Of a stretch of 64,000 bases of DNA, positions 60,701 through 64,000 are shown in pieces. Every line of letters starts with the position of its first letter. Position 1 is the first letter of the stretch. Source of the stretch: Onthophagus taurus. Its lineage: Eukaryota > Arthropoda > Insecta > Coleoptera > Scarabaeidae. The DNA lies in the NCBI RefSeq assembly GCF_036711975.1, contig NC_091971.1:9121501-9185500 (forward strand), read 5' to 3'. The notes beneath the pieces are model-generated. The model did no database searches. It worked only from the letters and a program-made list of their open reading frames with translations, and had not been told where the DNA came from. The translations under genes and the position numbers were made by a program.

Positions 60701-61652
60701 TGATAAAACTTTTCCTCTATAAAAATCGAGATTTTTTTTTGTTAAGAACTGTAAGTAATAAAAATTGATTTCTTTTCGTGTCCGCTGTCGCCGGTATTAA
60801 TTTAATATCCGGAAAAAGGCGAAATAAGGGGAACGAAACGACGTGACAGTCATGACAATGCGGCAAAAGAACGACAGAAATACCCCCTTCACTAACCAGA
60901 ACAGCAGCCGCACAGTTTAGTCCGGAAATTAATGGGCCGAACGATAAAAAGCTCGACGTTTATAGTAAATTTAGCCAATTATCATTTCCGTCGATCCGAG
61001 TACCGGATTTTATGACTGCATTTCGCGGTTTAGGACTCTAAATTAAGAGACTTATTTCATCTGGCGTTCGTTAACTGTCGTCATCAATCTGAAAAACTTT
61101 ATGGATTTACCTGCTTTTCCACTTAATTTATTTCAACTACCCAAGTTTGATCACAATTTTGGTTTAATAATTAAAATTAGAAAAGAAGACTTTTCCTGTC
61201 TCTTTCCATGGGACAGTTATTGCTCGGGGAAATCTCGAAATTGCCGCTAATCCTTCCGGAATCTGAGCTTTTGTTTCTTCGCATTGTTTCGCGAAATTAA
61301 TAACCGAAAGATTTGCATAATTTTCAAAAGGGGGAAGTTCCCGGTGGGCCAATTATTTTTAATAACGGCGTCGCCGGAGCTTTGTTCGCGGTGACAAGAC
61401 GTCGACCGACGCGCACCACCACCCTCAGTTGCAGCATTCAATTGTGCGAAAGCCAATTAGTTTCGTCCCACTAAAAAGGTAGTTTCAAAATGAAAAACGT
61501 CCACCTCTTTAAAAATTTTCGTTTAAATTTATACGATAAAATTAGTTTAGTCGTAATTAATTTATTTACAACATTAATTTACCTTTCCAAAGTTTGTTAG
61601 CCCTCCGTGTTCTGGTTTTCGTCCGGGCATGTCAGCATAGGAACAGTCAGCC
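57780..61652 (-). CDS. Membrane dipeptidase (DPEP/renal dipeptidase family), C-terminal part
   Basis: Four 3' exons are readable on the minus strand: 61652-61583, 60108-59847, 58382-58307 and 58017-57780; earlier exons lie beyond the right edge or were not found. Family knowledge: zinc metallo-dipeptidases (M19) cleaving dipeptides and leukotriene D4 at the cell surface. Seen: [20 protein letters not shown] and FGK joined to [51 protein letters not shown], then [25 protein letters not shown] joined to [20 protein letters not shown]. The two zinc His of the C-terminal half (LSHVS and IFSHS, 21 residues apart as in human DPEP1 His198/His219) are present. The end NNCTSQDQV lacks the hydrophobic GPI signal of human DPEP1, so anchoring may differ or another 3' exon may exist. 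Confidence 0.92.
58900..59720. repeat. Satellite array 1, ~172-bp monomer, in a dipeptidase intron
   Basis: The word GCAAGAGAGCAATATT (or one-base variants) starts at 58964, 59136, 59308, 59480 and 59652, exactly 172 bp apart. Other fixed words are AAATTTGCTACAGCTTTTGT, TTTTTTTGTAATATGTTCCG, TTAACTTGCAAAATAACGAA and ATTCATCAAATTTTC. About 4.7 units lie between the exons at 58382 and 59847. Open frames inside it are chance by-products of the repeat. Confidence 0.95.
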
Positions 61653-62900
61653 CTATAATGAAAATACTATTTAACAAGAACCGAAACTACACGGTATAAT
61701 GGACTTAAGATGAGCTTACCAGGGGGTGTTACATGTTGACGTCAACGTTAGGTATCGCACCCCAACGTGATATAACGTTCGTAAAACGGCCAAACTTCCG
61801 GCTAGAGAGTGTCCCCCTTCGACGCCAATTAATGAACACAATTGGTTTTTCTCGTACGCCGTCCGTATATCTGGAAATTAGAGGAAGCAATTTAGTTTTC
61901 TCCTCGTGGCGTTCACTTCATCGTCATCGCAGTGTTTCCACACGTCTACGTCTGCAGGGATACCGACAAGAAATAATTAAGTTTTGTTTCGGTGTGGGAA
62001 TTCGTTTATATTACAAAAATTAAGTTTATTATTTTGGATACGTGATCTTGATAAAATTTTGGATTATTTCATTTAATGAAAAAGGCGAGTATTAATATTG
62101 AAGTATAAGGATTTTGTTGTGGACCATGGTGGATTTCGCATCTTCATCACGAACAGACCAGCGATATGAGTTGCTTTTTAAACGATATATTGTTTTAAGG
62201 CAGAATGTTTTAGCAAAAGTGTACTTCGAACGTTCTGATTCGTATTTAAACATCTTTGGAATTAGTTAAGAAGAGGCTTATCATATAATAACATGACTTT
62301 GATTACGTTTAGTATTGGTTGTGTGTAAGATCGTGCATGCTTCGTTAGCACAGTATGAGCCAAGAGTTGTTTTTACAAATGGATGGCACATTTTATGATG
62401 AGACTTGCTTTTTAGATATTAATTTAGTTGATGGCAGAATGTCTTTGCATCACTGGAATATGCTGGAACGTTATGGTTATGTAAACCAATAGCTGTTTTG
62501 TTTTCTAAAACAATAGCAGAACTATTACGGTTCCTTAACTTCAATCCAGTAAGAACAATAATAACTGTAAATTTAAACATTTTTATGGCATCGACTTCAG
62601 CCCATATCATTCTGATCGGGTTTTCTGTATTTTGTTGTTTTTCATTGTCGTCTCTAACTCGTTTATTTGTTTACTTTACAATAATATTTGCGATATTGTC
62701 AGATATAAAAAGTCTAAAAGGATCCAATATAGAACATACACTTTTTTTGGCACGATAGATTTCTTTACGAACCAACTCACTTGCTTTATTCCTAATTTGT
62801 ATGAATTGTACCGATTCATCCTCAATTTCATCCTTACTAAATTTACAGATACTGTGTGAGGCGCTTTACTACATGGTTCGTCCGGAAGTAACTCGCGATA
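59848..62900. other. Dipeptidase introns and upstream sequence without recognised features
   Basis: Between exons 60108 and 61583, and from 61653 to the second satellite array, the sequence is less AT-biased and contains no repeat I recognise. Short hydrophobic frames at 62498-62760 are not supported as genes. Further 5' exons of the dipeptidase could lie here, but I found no segment with the expected HNDLP-type or GVEGGH-type motifs. Confidence 0.4.
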
Positions 62901-62914
62901 GGTGTAATAACTAC

Positions 62915-64000
62915 ATGGATCAAATTTTCATTTTTTCGTATTTTTCTTGATACCTATGTATCTGAAAGCAAAAGTGCAAGAGAGCAACATTGTTAAGAAT
63001 AAAATTTGCTACACCTTTTGTTCTAAAATTTTTTTTATAATATTATCTGTTTCCAAAATGTTACCATAACTTGTAAAATAACGAAATTCATCAAATTTTC
63101 GTATTTTCGTATTTTTCTCGGTATCTATTTACAGGAGAGGAAAAATGCAAGAGAGCAATATTGTTAAGAATTAAATTTGCAACAGCTTTTGTCTCGAAAG
63201 TTTTTTTGTAATATGATCCGTTTCCAAAATGTTACCATTAACTTGTAAAATAACGAAATTCATCAAATTTTCATATTTTTCTCCATATCTATGTTTCTGA
63301 GAGCAAAAATGTAAGAGAGCAACATTGTTAAGAATAAAATTTGCTACACCTTTTGTTCTAAAAATTTTTTGATAATATTATCCGTTTCCAAAATGTTACC
63401 ATAACTTGTAAAATAACGAAATTCATCAAATTTTTGTTTTTTCGTATTTTTCTCGGTATCTATCTATCTGAGAGGAAAAATGCGAGAGAGCAATATTGTT
63501 AAGAATTACATACAACAGCTTTTGTTCTAAACGTTTTTTTGTAATATCATCCGTTTCTCAGGTGTTACCATTAACTTGCAAAATATCGAAATTCATCAAA
63601 GTTTTACATTCTCGTATTTTTCTACATATCTATGTTTCTGAGAGCAAAAATGTAAGAGAGCAACATTGTTAAGAATAAAATTTGCTACAGCTTTTGTTCT
63701 AAAAAATTTTTTGTAATATGAATTGTTTCCAAAATGTTACCATTAACTTGTAAAATAACGAAATTCATCAAATTTTCATATTTTCGTATTTTTCTCGCTT
63801 TCTACGTATCTGAGAGTAAAAGTGCAAGAGAGCAATATTGTTAAGAATAAAATTTGCCACAGCTTTTGTTCTAAAAGTTTTTTTGTAATATGTTCCGTTT
63901 CCAAAATGTTACCATAACTTGTAAAATAACGAAATTCATCAAATTTTCGTTTTTTCGTATTTTTCTCGGTATCTATTTATCTGAGAGGAAAAATGCGAGA
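62915..64000. repeat. Satellite array 2, ~171-bp monomer with alternating variants, continuing past the window
   Basis: The same monomer as at 58900, in the same orientation. The G(C/T)(A/G)AGAGAG word starts at 62976, 63147, 63311, 63482, 63652, 63824 and 63995. Units alternate between a type with GAGAGC...AACATTGTTAAGAATAAA and a type with GAGAGG...AATATTGTTAAGAATTA. The first two pairs recur at 335 bp, suggesting a dimeric higher-order unit. The array reaches the window edge. Confidence 0.95.

Noticed and set aside
61733-62023. 96-codon plus-strand frame
   Set aside because: No family match and opposite to the dipeptidase gene. Probably chance in a GC-richer patch.
62498-62758. Hydrophobic frame that could recall an insect chemoreceptor
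   Set aside because: Only ~86 codons with no family signature (no TYhhhhhQF-like or similar end), and both strands are partly open. It lies in an intron or upstream region of the dipeptidase gene.
1-64000. LTR retrotransposons, endogenous viral copies or Polintons
   Set aside because: I saw no terminal direct repeats with Gag/Pol/integrase text and no capsid or envelope-like frames. All reverse transcriptase signals recognised are of LINE type.
1-64000. CRISPR arrays, operons, ribosome binding sites, tRNA or rRNA genes
   Set aside because: The tandem repeats are satellite-like with no unique spacers, the genes are spliced eukaryotic genes, and no cloverleaf or rRNA sequence was recognised by eye.

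Overview
The window is AT-rich nuclear DNA of an insect, most likely a beetle or a close relative (inference from gene content, short introns, repeat style and the LINE types; no species can be named). All coding is eukaryotic, with spliced genes. I worked out exon joins by hand from GT/AG sites, and every join keeps frame and restores a conserved protein. Protein-coding content is ordinary and conserved. I found no convincing new biological system, and no virus or LTR-type element that I can support. The unusual material lies in repeats, nested transposons and a decayed local duplication.

Layout, left to right. (1) 1-470: 5' end of an unrecognised Ser/Asn-rich protein on the minus strand, running off the left edge. 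(2) 1628-2828 minus: JMJD4-type oxygenase. It is head to head with (3) GLG1/ESL-1 (plus, 3283-11231, six exons), whose introns hold an 890-bp foldback element, a LINE and a LINE-bearing DNA element. (4) CTDSP-type small CTD phosphatase (plus, 11611-17733), with a 5-kb first intron carrying LINE fragments. (5) A gene-poor AT-rich stretch, 17734-24426. (6) Alsin/ALS2 (minus, 24427-34543, four exons), whose first intron is a repeat nest. (7) ITPA (plus, one exon), divergent from ALS2 across three tandem ~170-bp repeats. (8) A class VII myosin closest to insect Myo7B/Myo28B1 (plus, 36595-47519, seven exons). (9) AMACR (minus, 47762-49086), tail to tail with the myosin. (10) A Rab-like GTPase with an odd switch II (plus, 49570-50298). 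(11) 50299-53620: a Jockey LINE plus scrambled partial copies of the Rab-like gene, of the NFS1 3' end and of an unknown reading frame. (12) NFS1 cysteine desulfurase (minus, 53621-55075). (13) Intergenic repeats to 57779. (14) The 3' part of a membrane-dipeptidase gene (minus, 57780-61652 and beyond), whose introns hold two arrays of a ~172-bp satellite, one running off the right edge.

The genes do not form a pathway. They are housekeeping functions in eukaryotic synteny: Golgi and endosome traffic (GLG1, ALS2, the Rab-like GTPase), nucleotide clean-up (ITPA), Fe-S and lipid metabolism (NFS1, AMACR), translation factor hydroxylation (JMJD4), CTD dephosphorylation, and actin motors. Neighbours are often divergent with short shared promoters (JMJD4/GLG1, ALS2/ITPA, AMACR/Rab-like).
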